Shown in pieces: positions 10,501-19,521 of a DNA stretch of 64,000 nt. The notes under the pieces were generated by a model. It was given only the letters and a program-made list of their open reading frames with translations, made no database searches and was not told the origin of the DNA. Location of the stretch: positions 1,664,501 to 1,728,500 of the forward strand of contig NZ_CP081485.1 of NCBI RefSeq assembly GCF_023617305.1. The letters run 5' to 3'. A program made the translations under genes and the position numbers. Position 1 is the first letter of the stretch. The number at the start of each line of letters is the position of its first letter. Origin of the DNA: Methanobrevibacter sp. TLL-48-HuF1. Its GTDB lineage: Archaea; Methanobacteriota; Methanobacteria; Methanobacteriales; Methanobacteriaceae.

Positions 10501-11633
10501 CACCATTGAATGCAGGTAAATACAATGTAACTGTAATTTACAGTGGGGATGAAAAATATGTTCAATCATCTATCAAATTTAATGTAACTGTGAATATTAA
10601 CAAGAAAGTTAATTTAAACATTTCTGATATTGTGATGATTTATAAGGATGGTACTAGGATGGTTGCTGTTTTAACTGATTATAAAGGTAATCCTATTGTT
10701 AATGCTACTGTTTACTTTAGTATTAATGGTGTAACTTATGTTAGATTTACTGATGCTAATGGTTCTGCTTCTATAGGGTTAAACTTAGGTTCTGGTGTAT
10801 ATGGTGCTTCTGTTTATTATAATGGTTCTGATATGTATGATAAAGTAAGTAAAAATATTACCGTTACTATTAATCCTACTATTGTAGCTGATGATTTAGT
10901 TAAAATGTATCAAAATGATACCAGATTCTATGCTAAGTTTACTGACAGCACTGGAAAAGCACTGGCCAACACAGAAATCAAATTTAACATCCATGGGGTT
11001 TTCTATACTAAAAAGACAGATAAAGATGGTGTAGCTGACATGAGTATCATGTTAAGACCTGGATCTTACATTTTAACTGCTTACAACCCTGTAACTGGTG
11101 AAGAAAAAGGATTTAACATAACCGTAAAATCATTAATCATGCAAAACGATTTAACCAAATATTACTTAAATTCTTCTAAGTTCCAAGCAACTATCTACAA
11201 CAAAGACGGATCTTTAGCAGTAAACAAAGAAGTAACATTTAACATCAACGGTGTGTTCTATCACAAAAAAACAGATGAAAATGGTGTTGCAAGCTTAGGA
11301 ATAGCTTTAAGACCAGGAAACTATACCATTACAACAATGTATGACGGTTTGGATATTGGAAACAAAGTCAGCGTCATACCAACATTAGTAACTAAAGATT
11401 TAAATATGAAATACTTAGACGGCAGTAATTTTACTGCTTTAACTTTAGATGGTCAAGGTAAGCCATTAGCTAATCAAAATGTATCATTTAACGTAAATGG
11501 TGTATTCTATCACAAAGTTACTAATAAAGATGGTATTGCAAGCTTAGGAATCAGATTAATGGCTGGTGAATACATTATAACTTCCTATTGGAATGACTTC
11601 CAAACAGGAAACACAATAAAAATCAATCCTTAA
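4533..11633 (+). CDS. Giant adhesin-like surface protein
   Basis: About 2350 residues. A signal peptide is clear: basic FKKK, a hydrophobic core (VAVLSLLIVFFICL) and SVNA as likely cleavage site. Four beta-helix modules each open with a (I/V)(Y/W)V...GDGS(K/E)(D/N)(N/K)P.(K/A)T(I/L) motif, near bases 4756, 5980, 7120 and 8010, resembling pectate-lyase-like DUF1565 segments. Three Ig-like repeats follow (about 9810-10600) and then four ING(V/x)FY.K.T(D/N).(D/N)G.A repeats to the stop. The start is uncertain. No ATG precedes the signal peptide; TTG at 4533 is used here, but the only good ribosome site (GGGGTGA, 4555-4561) points to an ATT codon at 4566. It sits 61 bases behind a sister adhesin gene on the same strand. 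Role in attachment is inferred from the family. Confidence 0.88.
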   Translation: MIVIQFIWGENIFKKKCVAVLSLLIVFFICLSSVNAMDLNDTFANCNNANFNHEKSMLSDVSDDVLLDDSTNDVEIYVNNSVDISGDGSKNNPYKTINEAVNVVTENHTTVIHIASGMYNITDNGNMTINFNHKNNNSLSFSGYGDTQPIINGYGMSSIFLNVNKEANIFLKNLVFMNLYGADNLIVNNGNMFIINCDFKNNKFTNFGSLIKNYNNLEILNSNIVNNIVNNTGNSLIVSHSISNNGKVYLDIINSTFKSNNGNSIRLSNYYNSILNVNDTLFEYNNGKCIDTQRGKSFIYNSRFVNNVGNRGVALMLDNEHCTDIRNCLFENNTANDKGTIYVYTRCSLYLMNNTIKNCSSPKDNGIYFVAGNSMSDCLLSPHYLTILDNSSVRINSSNIYLKATLTDDNGNGITVGRDWGDMPIRFYIDGIYVGSSDVINGTLNLNTKVILDGACTVSATFTKYTLVKNATLLVSLKKNEKIYIAEDGDDVLGDGSEDNPYKTIEKGFEVASSTYDSTIYIKCGDYLMSNPIDCTISGLSLTIIGYDGQVTINMDNKNIFTNIGANCNLKLYNLSFVNGKGKYGSSSVINVLKDGSLIVDNCTFKDNQGYYAGAIHSVYKNIQINNSIFINNGGNSANSIYASGFSVISNSIFYGVENGKPSVYSMGNISNCTFIKGCAIKGSGFSVDNSTFINCSSDLGGSIHIDNNVVNLNNNRFINSSATSKGAAIYMNSGELYLTNNTVINCVSPKDNYVYVNGGVVNNAIVSVLDNKTVDIESFGVTLKAKILDDNGNVITVDYLSFYLNDELIEEDYNLANGEYVLNYKKLLNGTYLVSAGSDNLKNYTVKTATLKITPLMNREIYVAIDGNDEMGDGSKDKPYKTIEKGISEANAYNNIIYIGEGMFNLSTALEINAGEGNFTMAGCGDKTIINLNKNGRFIDDIFEESHVNLMDLCIINTYKSNSAGGAIVNNGNLIIDNVSFINATAAGTRATVRGGAIYNTGYLYIINSKFVNTTAKQGGVIYNTNYLYLKNNTMINPTASVGKYVLTTGVVDNVILNINNNCTSNISENSFTVNATVTDDMNHPITATAQNNNVMVKFLLNGNSISTAYLKDGIVTSTINMKLNGNFILNGTFGTSNNVIVKTAVLNFNNSQVLNDVWVSVNGDDINGNGSKDNPVATLSKALTLSSFVGATIHIVDGVYNTSFININHYGLSIIGEGNNVQFNSPSSFFRFYHDAHIINLNFINLDMSKNFIFDAYGDTLTIDNCKFINITCGYDYGIIKSEAAFAGINILNCTFENISGTYKIGQKGFLIYSDGGDLNIVDSKFNNITYNLLDSNMPICSLISISNEVRWIPPTYYQAITTACGKFINCEFSNIYGIDILSINSANADIDNCNFVNISGNKVISLSFSVLDKYDDYNVTIANSVFELINSTDSCVYKGIRSLGGQTGSMSVMMINNTFKNNFASKYIVSVRGYEGAAEIYLGKFLINDSIFINNVVNSSEGALISVNSNCVVDVYNSVVINNLNLFTNNQSFVYLHGSGKIIVDNNWWGNNTSFEEIISQINGSGYVLTNWVVAELFANVSDIHVGDVVELTITFKSSNGSTLANFVPTRLAEFLGNVTFNGLNNITVKFVNNFAHVVGIAATEGKVTAIVDKQVLSLNITKSNTSLVANNLTVGYGNMILYNVSISDVNQNPIKGATITIDIDGQKYSAISNDEGVAIFNLGKLNVGKYNIKISFSENNQYFGSSSSNVVIVNQTKTIIIVRGEDINVGENALISAVITDGVTGDIVFKLGNITKTATIMDGNANVTFDNLDYGDYTVSAKYGGNANYLPCVNSTIFSVSKMDSSIKLDNIKDILVGETVVIRAVVTSGVTGNVTFVVGNKQYIENITDGGVTLTINDLLSGNYSVKVSYNGDNKYLSSEDTTEFIVSKVSDYKINVNVSTLIAGESATLEVFLPNDAHDNVTIVINNKHYTATVLNGSAKVVIAPLNAGKYNVTVIYSGDEKYVQSSIKFNVTVNINKKVNLNISDIVMIYKDGTRMVAVLTDYKGNPIVNATVYFSINGVTYVRFTDANGSASIGLNLGSGVYGASVYYNGSDMYDKVSKNITVTINPTIVADDLVKMYQNDTRFYAKFTDSTGKALANTEIKFNIHGVFYTKKTDKDGVADMSIMLRPGSYILTAYNPVTGEEKGFNITVKSLIMQNDLTKYYLNSSKFQATIYNKDGSLAVNKEVTFNINGVFYHKKTDENGVASLGIALRPGNYTITTMYDGLDIGNKVSVIPTLVTKDLNMKYLDGSNFTALTLDGQGKPLANQNVSFNVNGVFYHKVTNKDGIASLGIRLMAGEYIITSYWNDFQTGNTIKINP

Positions 11634-11670
11634 AGAGAATTTTAAATAATTCTCTTACTTTCTTTTTTTA
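11634..11670 (+). terminator. Hairpin terminator after the adhesin gene
   Basis: Arms AGAGAATT (11634-11641) and AATTCTCT (11648-11655) form a perfect 8-bp stem with a 6-base loop, starting one base after the stop codon. A T-rich run (TTTCTTTTTTT) follows. It should end transcription from the adhesin pair. Confidence 0.65.
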
Positions 11671-11676
11671 TATATT

Positions 11677-11727
11677 GGGTGTCCGCCAAAATTGATTTTT
11701 TGAGGATTTATTGATTTTTTTTAAAAT
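11677..11727. repeat. Solitary IS end (remnant)
   Basis: Starts with GGGTGTCCGCCAAAATTGA, identical to the terminal repeat of the element at 13688-15475. Similarity continues through TTGATTTTTTTTAAAATAT, as in 13688-13738, up to the last codons of that transposase. The rest of the element is missing: the sequence passes straight into the inverted repeat of a different IS at 11728. It looks like the transposase-3' end of a related copy, cut away when or after the neighbouring element inserted. Confidence 0.75.
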
Positions 11728-13586
11728 ATGAGTGTTGGCAGAAATTATTAGCATTTGATTAATGTTTAATTTAATATTAATTTTTACCTTATTTTTTTTA
11801 AAAATGTTCAATTAATATATTGAACTATTTTTTTTATAGAATATACTTTATTTTTTACATTTGACTATGAAATTTTTATTGATTTTTGCTAAATCTAATG
11901 TATTTTTAGTAATAATTAATAATTAGATTATATGTAATGTTATTCTTAATAAAAGTAATTAAAATCTATTTATATTAGAAAATATAAATATATAATTAAT
12001 TATAATTAATTTTATAATTATTTAATGGAGTATTTGGAGTTTTGATATATATGATTTTGAATAGATATATTTTGAATGATTTTAGTGGAGAAATTGAAAA
12101 AATGGAGGAAGAATTTCAACTCATGTATCTTGCTTCAGAAAATCATTGATGGTACTTTTAATTTCTTTAAAATTGAACGTGACACATCAGGTCCCGGAAA
12201 GCCACCTTTTAATCTGAAGGATATAATTAAACTTATTTTTTATGGGTATATTAATAAAATAACAAGTTCTATAGTGTTGGCTTATAATGCTAAGCATAAT
12301 TATTTGTATAATATTATTTCACATGGTATAGAACCGAGTGATAGGACAATAAGAGATTATTGTGTTTATTTTCAACCGATCTATCGATTGGTAATGAGTT
12401 TTATATTAATTGTGGCAAATAGGATGGTTTTGACTGATTTTGAACATGTTTCAATTGATGGTACTATTAAAGAAGCTTATAACTCTCCTTTCAATATAAT
12501 CAAAGAAAAAGACATTAGTTTGTTAATAAGGCATTATGTGATTCAAGAATTAACAAAGGATGAGATTAAAAAGCTTAGAAGGACTGCAAGGAAATTTTTA
12601 AATGACAAATCAAAATCTGATGAAGAAAAAGTTGATATTCTTTTTTATTGGTGGCATTTGCTCGATTATTCAGGTCAGGTGTCGCTTGCTTTGAATGATT
12701 ATGATGCTAGATTAATGAAAACTAAAGATAAAGGACAGAAGTATCTTAAATATTTCATTTAACATTCAATTGGGAACTGATACAGAATCTAAGTTAATTT
12801 GTGGAGTTAATGCAGTTCAAAATCCCACGGATCATTATCAAATTCCTGCATTAATGAATCAAATCCTCGTTAATTTACAAATCAAACCCCAAAAAATTAG
12901 CGCAGATACAATTTATTCAACACTAGCGAATTTGCGATATTTAGATAACTTGGGTATAACTGCCTTAATTCCAACATTACAGCAAAATAGAGAGAATTCA
13001 GGTAAACAACCTGACAATCCATTTGCTATTGATTACTTTGTTTTTGATGAATATAAAAATGTTTTCATTTGTCCCAATAATAAAGAATTAACTCTTGATG
13101 GAGCATATCCGGCCCCACAAGAAAAAGAAAGGGGAAATAAAATCAAATTAGTCTATTCCAACTACTTTGCATGTAAAAACTGTGAATACAAAGGAATATG
13201 TTACAATAAGAACCATAGAACAATAACAAGATATGTACATGAAGTTTCATATAAAACTGAGAGATTAATGTCCACAGAAGAAGGAATAAAAGAATATAAA
13301 AAACATTCCAAGACTGTTGAAGCACACAATGGAACTTTCAAAAATGTTTATCACTATGACAAGCTCCCCATAACTGGATTAAAAAGAGTTCAAAACTTAA
13401 TGTACACAATTGTGGCAGCCTATAATTTAATACGGTTATTCAACCTCATAAAAGAACATAATTTAGACTTACATTCAGTTATCAGTTCAATAAGATTCGT
13501 ATCAACGAGTTAAAAAACATATTAAAATATCGAGGATGGTGAAATGAAAAAATGTTCAAATCTTAATAATTTCTGCCAACACTCAT
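11728..13586 (+). mobile_element. IS1182-like insertion sequence, inactive
   Basis: Bounded by inverted repeats beginning ATGAGTGTTGGCAGAAATTA (11728-11750) with the exact reverse complement at 13564-13586, giving an element of 1859 bp. It carries one transposase gene broken by a frameshift. About 325 bases of AT-rich leader precede the gene. No convincing target duplication is visible; the flanks are too AT-rich to judge. It abuts the solitary IS end at 11677-11727. Confidence 0.8.
12076..13513 (+). pseudogene. IS1182-like transposase, frameshifted
   Basis: Two pieces in different frames (12076-12762, then a frame open through 12770-13513) together match the full-length transposase at 13732-15228. 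The N-terminal piece has the DUF772-type region and the first catalytic Asp in SIDGTIKEAYNS. The second piece has ISADTIYS with the second Asp, a Cys-rich segment (CPNN...CKNCEYKGIC) and TVEAHNGTFKNVYHY with the catalytic Glu. The shift lies around 12750-12763, where KYF continues as NIQLGTDTESK only after a +1 change. A canonical -1 slippery site is not seen, so I read it as a dead gene rather than programmed frameshifting. Confidence 0.82.
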
Positions 13587-13687
13587 TTATATATTTGTCT
13601 TATTTATTTGTGTGTTTTTTAGATTTTTTTCTTATTAAATTGGGTGTTTTTTTGTTTAAATGGTGGTTGTTTCTTTTTTTCTTATTG

Positions 13688-15475
13688 GGGTGTCCGCCAA
13701 AATTGAATTTTGGCTGACTTGTTGATTTTTTTTAAAATATTGTTACATCAAGTTTTAATTGGTTTTTAATGGATGTGCTTTCGCAGAAATCTTCTAAATC
13801 TTCTGTTGTGTTTTTTATTTCTTGTTTTATGTTGTGTAGTCGTATTAAATTATATGCTAATGCATCTAAGTTTATTCTTTCTTCTGTTTTTACCATTCCG
13901 ATGACTACTTCTTTTTCTATTTGGAATTGTTCTTTGAATATTCCAAATGGTCCTTCAACGCTTGATCTTTTGCTATATTCGTCTTTATATTCCTGTTTTT
14001 CCATTTTTTCGTTCATTGCTTTTTGCATTTCTGATCCGTATTCTGTGATGGTTTTGTGTGTTTGTTTGCCTGTTAAGCATTTGTTTCGTGCTTTGCAGTT
14101 TTTACAGGCTTCATAATTGTTGTAGAGTCTTTTTATTTTGTCTGGTTTTTCTGGATCTTTGTGTGGTTCGATGTATTTTGCGAAAAAGTGCATATATTGA
14201 TTTTTTGGGCATTTGAATGCATCTAATTCATAATCATATTCAAAATGGTCTTTATGGTATGGATTTGGATTTAATTTTCCTATTTTTTCTTTACTTTGCT
14301 TTCTATTTGGTATTAAACCATCTATTTTTTTATCTGCTAAGTATGATAGTGATATTTGGTTTAAGTATATTGTATCGGCACTTATATACTTTGGTGTGGT
14401 GTTAATGTTTCTTATTGCTCTTTCTGCGATTATTGGTAGTTCGTAGTGGTCTGTCGGGTTTTGTGTGACGTTTATTGCACAGATTAATTTGGTATCATAA
14501 TCGACTGCAGATTGGATATTATAAGCAACCATGAAGTTTCCTTTCTTTCCTTTCATAAATCTTGCTTCTATATCATTTACTGGAATTTTATCCTGTCCTG
14601 TGAATGTAAATTGTGTTTTTATTCCATATAATAGTTCTAATTTATCTTCATCATCTATGTCTTTCTTTTCCAATAATCTTTGAGCAGGTTTGTGAAGTTT
14701 TTCAAGACATTCAGGGTCAATAGGTCGTCCTTCGTAGTAATCGATCAATATTTGAGTTTCTTTTTTTGTAATGGTGTTGTTGTTGGAATTGTATGCTTTT
14801 TTGATGGTTCCATCAATGGCAACGTGATTAAATTCAGTGAATCCTTCATCAAAGGCCTTTTTTAATGTCATTTGCAGCAATACTTCAAAATAATGGCCAT
14901 ATTCTCTTCGATATCTTTGGATTGATCTTTCAGAAGGTCTAATATCATCGCACACGTATTTAAATATATCATGGTATCGCGCCATATCTGCAATTATTGA
15001 TGTTCTATCAATATGTTGGATTTTGGCATAAATAAGCAATTTTAACATGGAATCCACTGGAAGGGAGTCTCTTCCTTTCTTTTTCTTGGGTTCTTTGATA
15101 TTTAAAAGTGGAAAAACTTCTTCAACAAATTCAACAACAAAACGAGAAATATGATTCTCCGGAACATTCCAATCAAGAGTATTAATGCCCAATTTTGCCT
15201 GATTCCTATCAAACTTTCTTTTAACCATAAATAACAACACCAAAACAACTTATATCTAATATAAAATATGTACAACAAAGTATATAAACTTAACTGTCTT
15301 AAAACCATTAAAAATCAAAAATAAGAATAAAATAAAACTAAACAATAATTTAAAAAATAATTAAACCAAATAAAATAAAATAAACAAAAATTAATTGAAA
15401 TATATTAAAAATAATAAAAATTAAGCCCAAAAATTTTTTTGACGAAAAATCAAAAATCAATTTTGGCGGACACCC
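13688..15475 (-). mobile_element. IS1182-like insertion sequence, intact
   Basis: 1788 bp, ending in perfect 19-bp inverted repeats GGGTGTCCGCCAAAATTGA (13688-13706) and its reverse complement (15457-15475). The bases just outside both ends are ATTG (13684-13687 and 15476-15479), a likely 4-bp target duplication. The single transposase gene has no visible defect, so this copy may still be mobile. A related end lies alone at 11677. Confidence 0.85.
13732..15228 (-). CDS. IS1182-like DDE transposase
   Basis: 498 residues from the ATG at 15228, which has GGTG about 8 bases upstream; a longer frame from 15243 has no better site. The order of parts is an N-terminal DUF772-like region (DSMLKLLIYAKIQ), first Asp in AIDGTIKKAYNS, NIQSAVDYDTKLI, second Asp in ISADTIYL, a Cys cluster (CPKN...CKNCKARNKC) and the Glu in SVEGPFGIFKEQF. 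These are the DDE residues of the IS1182/IS4-type RNase H fold. The gene fills the element, leaving about 45 bases to one end and 230 to the other. No frameshift or stop interrupts it, unlike the relative at 12076-13513. Confidence 0.88.
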   Translation of the reverse strand: MVKRKFDRNQAKLGINTLDWNVPENHISRFVVEFVEEVFPLLNIKEPKKKKGRDSLPVDSMLKLLIYAKIQHIDRTSIIADMARYHDIFKYVCDDIRPSERSIQRYRREYGHYFEVLLQMTLKKAFDEGFTEFNHVAIDGTIKKAYNSNNNTITKKETQILIDYYEGRPIDPECLEKLHKPAQRLLEKKDIDDEDKLELLYGIKTQFTFTGQDKIPVNDIEARFMKGKKGNFMVAYNIQSAVDYDTKLICAINVTQNPTDHYELPIIAERAIRNINTTPKYISADTIYLNQISLSYLADKKIDGLIPNRKQSKEKIGKLNPNPYHKDHFEYDYELDAFKCPKNQYMHFFAKYIEPHKDPEKPDKIKRLYNNYEACKNCKARNKCLTGKQTHKTITEYGSEMQKAMNEKMEKQEYKDEYSKRSSVEGPFGIFKEQFQIEKEVVIGMVKTEERINLDALAYNLIRLHNIKQEIKNTTEDLEDFCESTSIKNQLKLDVTIF

Positions 15476-16085
15476 ATTGTTTTTATTGTTTGGTGTGGGT
15501 TTTTTTATATTTTTTTTTGTGTTTGTAAAATCAGAAATTAAAATTAATAGTTTTATATTATTGGAGATGCTTAATTATTATTATGTATGAGCTTAAAAAA
15601 ACATCTCCAATTAATAATATGAAATCTATTCAATATATATTTTGTGTTGAATGTGAAGATACTGTTGAACGTGAATCTGTGTCTGAAATGGAAGATAATA
15701 GTGTTCAATTAGAGTTAATGAATCCTTTTTATGAAGTTAAATGTGAAAAACCAAGTGATGTGTCTTTTGATATGGATGAAAAGGGTGTGTTTTCTTATTC
15801 GGATCCTTTTTGTAAACATTGTTATTCTCATAAAGTTACAAAACATGGTTATAATGTTAGGGATTTGATAACTGAGGATGGTGAGCATTATACTGCTAAA
15901 GTTCAGAGGTATTATTGTCCAGTTTGTGGTAAGTATTCTCAAACTGAATTTACAGATCAGTATGAAAATTATTGTAATTTTTCTAATGAAACTAAAGCAC
16001 AATCAATTAGTGTTCGTGAAATAAGCGGATATCCGTTTCGTAAAATGAAAGATTTGTATCAAATTTTTTCTGGTGTTGCGATTTC

Positions 16086-17274
16086 GACTCTGTTGAAATC
16101 CTATAATTTTTTACAGTTGAAGTTGCACATCGACTATGATTTTTTGAAGAATTTTTAGTTATTTTAATTATATCTTGTTATTTATTTGTTAAATTTGGTA
16201 TAATTTTAAATTAATCAGTGATATTTAAAAATAGTTTTTAATAAGTTTTATATACTTGAATGGAGAATATTTATATATATGAATAACGAAAATAAACATT
16301 CTCCAATCATTAATTAGTTGTTTAAAGTATAAAACTCTTTTGGATTTTGGGTTCAAAAAGCAGTCCACGAAAATTTTTCAAAAAAATTAAAAATAAGAGT
16401 AAAAACTGTTATAAGACCAATGAATTGATTAAATTAATTGAATACACCTACAGTTTATGCTAAATTATCTTTAAATAAGTATTCCAGTCGTTATTCTAAG
16501 CAATTATATTCTCAACCTGCACTTTTGACTATTTTGGTGTTAAAAATTTATTTAAAATTAACTTATCGTCAAATAAGTGAATATTTGGAGTTTTCAGATA
16601 GATTAAGGAGTTATTTAAGTATTAAAAATGCTCCGGATCCATCAACATTGCAGAAATTCTTTAAAAGAATGCCTACAAACATGTTTGAAAAAATAACAAC
16701 ATTAATACTTAATAATTTGGAAATTAAAGTTAAATATGTGGCTCTTGATGGTACTGGATTCACTAGCGACAATGCAGACAAATTATTACGCAAAAATACG
16801 CAATAACGAACGAAAACACTTAAACCAAATCACACATTGCAATCAATGTTGATTCAAGATTAATATTGTATTCACAAGCAGCAAGAGGACCTAAACACGA
16901 TACAATCTTTGCAATAGTGTCCATTAGAAGTTTAAAAAAACATAAACTAGAATATGTAATAGCAGGCAAAGCATATGACACAGAAAAAATAAGGGAATGC
17001 ATAAACAAAGAAATAAAAGCATCCGACCAAATACTACTTAAATCCAACTTCAGACACGGTTGGTACAGACGATTAAGCCAAAAAACATTCAACAAAGAAA
17101 TATACTCACTAAGAAAACAATGCAGAAAGCGTATTTAGTGTTATAAAAAGAAAATTAAACGGAAACAACAAAAGTAAAAGTACAAGACTACAAAACAAGG
17201 AAACAAGACTCAAAACAACATTTTACAATATTCTTCAATCAATCAAAATAGAAAAATAGGATTTCAACAGAGTC
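16086..17274 (+). mobile_element. IS5-like element inside the ISM1-like transposase
   Basis: 1189 bp with 19-bp perfect inverted repeats GACTCTGTTGAAATCCTAT (16086-16104) and its reverse complement (17256-17274). The flanking 8 bases are identical, GCGATTTC at 16078-16085 and 17275-17282, a clean target duplication. An 8-bp duplication is known for the ISH1 subgroup of IS5. The transposase inside is broken. About 350 bases (16086-16437) before the gene hold only AT-rich leader with a TATA-like stretch (TTTATATATATG, near 16270). Confidence 0.88.
16438..17259 (+). pseudogene. IS5-like transposase, frameshifted
   Basis: Three fragments in changing frames rebuild one DDE transposase. The first (to 16806) carries YRQISEYLEFSDRLRSYL and the first Asp in VALDGTGF. 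The second (about 16863-17138) carries GPKHDTIFAIVSI and the second Asp within AGKAYDTEKI. The third (to the stop at 17257-17259) carries the Glu in AESVFSVIKRK. Breaks fall near 16806-16866 and near 17130. The order and spacing fit IS5/ISH1-like transposases of about 270 residues. It cannot make a full protein as it stands. Confidence 0.75.
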
Positions 17275-18133
17275 GCGATTTCTCATGAAACAGTCCGTAA
17301 AGCTCAAATAATAACTGATGACTTATTTTATTTAAATAAAGAAATAATACCTTCTGGTTTTTATGGTTATGATGTTCAATGGGAACCATTGGATGATGGT
17401 TTCCATTATAGGCATTTATTATTTGATTTAGTTAATAATGCACCAGTTGCAGAGTTATTAAGTCCTAATGAAGACCTTAAAACATCATATGATTTCATCA
17501 ACAAATCACTAAAACCAAAGGAACGAAAAGCCATTGTAACTGATTTAAAACCAGGATACGATAGTATCATGATGAAACTAGGATTTAAACACCAACATTG
17601 CATATATCACCTAAGATTAGCCATTAATGAACGAATTAAAAAATATTTAAAACAAAAAGACATTGAATTTAGAATTCAATTCCAAAATAAAAATAAAAAA
17701 ATCTCACAATACCAATTAAATAAATTAGTTAAAAAAGAACTTAACACATTAAAAGATGAAATAAACATTTATAAACAATTATTTTTCGAATTATTTGAAC
17801 AACAAACATATAATAAAGCAATAAATTACATTAACTTATTAAAAAATGAAATAAATAATTTTCCAGAAGTTTTAAAAAATTACCTAATAAAAAAATTTTT
17901 CCCAGAATATAAAAAATTCTTATGGTTCCTTAAAAAAGAATTTAAAGGAAAATTAACCCGAACTGACAATTGTTCTGAAATGTACTTCCATGCAACACTA
18001 CCCAAAGCTGAGAAAAAACGATACAAAACAATGAACGGAATATTCAACCAAATATGCAACAGAAAAAATGGATGGATGAAAAAAATAAAATTCCAACTAA
18101 CAAAATGACAAACCTGTTATTGTAGATAATTTT

Positions 18134-19521
18134 GAGTCTGTAAAATTTTATAGGCTTATTTGATTTTAATGTGTTTTTCAGTCCAATTTTGCATTTGATA
18201 GTCTAAAAATGTCAGGATTCCATTTTTGGTTTTGTATATTTTCTTTATTTTTTTAGGATTGGTTTGTCTGTAGTAATTTTCGACTTTATTGGATGTTTTT
18301 TCTATATTTTCATCATCAAGATATTCTATGTATCTGTGGGAGTGATTTATGATGTGTTTTCTTATGAAATCTTTTAAAACAACTGGTATGGTCGTATATT
18401 TTTGTAAAATATTGTTTAAATTGTTCTATTGCTTCTTTTTTTGATTTTTGTCTGAAACAGTTTTTTAATTCTTGTGCATTTTCGTAAATATGGTCTCTTT
18501 GTTTTCCATTAATCTTGTTTCTTCTACAATATACTTTTAATTTTATGGTTTATTGTTTGAAACAAATGAAATATGCACAATTGATGTTTTACTCCTATTT
18601 CATCTGCTACATTACGATACAGTGGGAATAAATCGGTTGTTAGGCAAATGAATGGTTTATTTTCTGTTGATTCTAAGATAAATTTTTTCGTGTTTTTTGG
18701 TATTCTGCGACGTACTATTCGTTCTGTGACTGGAATATTGAGTATTGCATCAAATAAAGTTAATCTGTAGTGTCTAGTTCCATTAAGTCTTAAAAATTGC
18801 TCATCATATAAATAATAGCCAGAATATTCAAATTTTTCATTGCTGATGCTTTCTTCGTGATTTTTGTCAGACCAGTTCTTGATTGTTTGATGAGATATTC
18901 TGATTCCAAGGAATATTATGAAAGTATTTACTTATTTTTATGAAGTGATTGGTACCCTATTTTCATTATTCCTGGAATTTTATCCATTATTTCTTGTAAA
19001 AATTGTTTATTTTCACCAATTAATGGATTATTGTATATTTTAGAATTTTTTTCCACATTTTTTGCATTGATATTGCTGTTCTTTGAATTCTGTTGTTTTT
19101 CCATTAGTATTTTGTTTGTTTTTCTTTATTGTGCCTTTTTTGATTATTTTGTGGCTTCCACAAACTGGACAAATGGGATTATCATATTTAAAAGTATTAT
19201 TTTCATCTAAAAATAGTTTATGATTAGTATTTTCAAAATTAAGTGTTTTATTCAATCTTTTCTGAAATGATTTTTTCTTGATCAATTTTTTCATCAAAAA
19301 AATCATAAAGTTTAAGTTGTATGAAGTCTATATTACTATTGAGGGCAGATTTGTTTTGTTTGCTCATAAAACATTATTTGTCCTCACTTATTAAAGTAAT
19401 TTACTATTTTTAAATCATTTATATTAAAATTAAAGAAAAATTAGAATGAAATTTCATCAAAATGAAAGTTCAACTGTAAAAAAATTCAAAAACAAATAAG
19501 CCTATAAAATTTTACAGACTC
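18134..19521 (-). mobile_element. ISM1-like element, decayed, 8-bp duplication
   Basis: 1388 bp bounded by 28-bp perfect inverted repeats that begin GAGTCTGTAAAATTTTATAG (18134-18161 and, reversed, 19494-19521). Both flanks carry ATAATTTT (18126-18133 and 19522-19529), an 8-bp target duplication. It landed 25 bases after the end of a related transposase gene. Its own transposase gene is riddled with frameshifts while the ends remain perfect, so it might still be moved by a transposase supplied elsewhere. Confidence 0.87.
18156..19367 (-). pseudogene. ISM1-like transposase, multiply frameshifted
   Basis: Starts at an ATG at 19367 (MSKQNKSALNS), shifts frame within about 100 bases, then shows a zinc ribbon (CPVCGSHKIIKKG...QQYQCKKCGKKF, about 19050-19170). 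Around 18700-18900 the reverse strand reads ISHQTIKNWSDKNHEE, then GYYLYDEQFLRLNGTRHYRLTLFDA, parallel to the intact-frame relative at 17283-18108. The last codons (NWTEKHIKIK) end at a TAA inside the terminal inverted repeat. Several frame changes prevent a full product. Confidence 0.78.

Larger units (their letters stand above)
15583..18108 (+). pseudogene. ISM1-like transposase split by an IS insertion
   Basis: The first part (15583-16085) encodes a zinc ribbon (CKHCYSHKVTKHGY...QRYYCPVCGK) and a following helix-turn-helix-like region. The second part (17283-18108) encodes the catalytic half with VAISHETVRK, GYDVQWEPLDDG, VTDLKPGYDSIMMKLGFKH and CIYHLRL. Removing 16086-17274 plus one 8-bp repeat joins them in frame at SGVAIS|HETVRK, giving 442 residues without a stop. 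The same fold pattern is found in the decayed gene at 18156-19367. I assign it to the ISM1-type group (ISNCY), known from Methanobrevibacter smithii, by resemblance only. The ends of this element could not be found. Confidence 0.78.

Noticed and set aside
15102-15308. 68-residue minus-strand frame
   Set aside because: It overlaps the transposase N-terminus in another frame and has no support.
11677-15475. Composite transposon formed by the two GGGTGTCCGCC ends
   Set aside because: Both 19-bp repeats of 13688-15475 already pair with each other and have their own ATTG duplication; the solitary end has no matching duplication.
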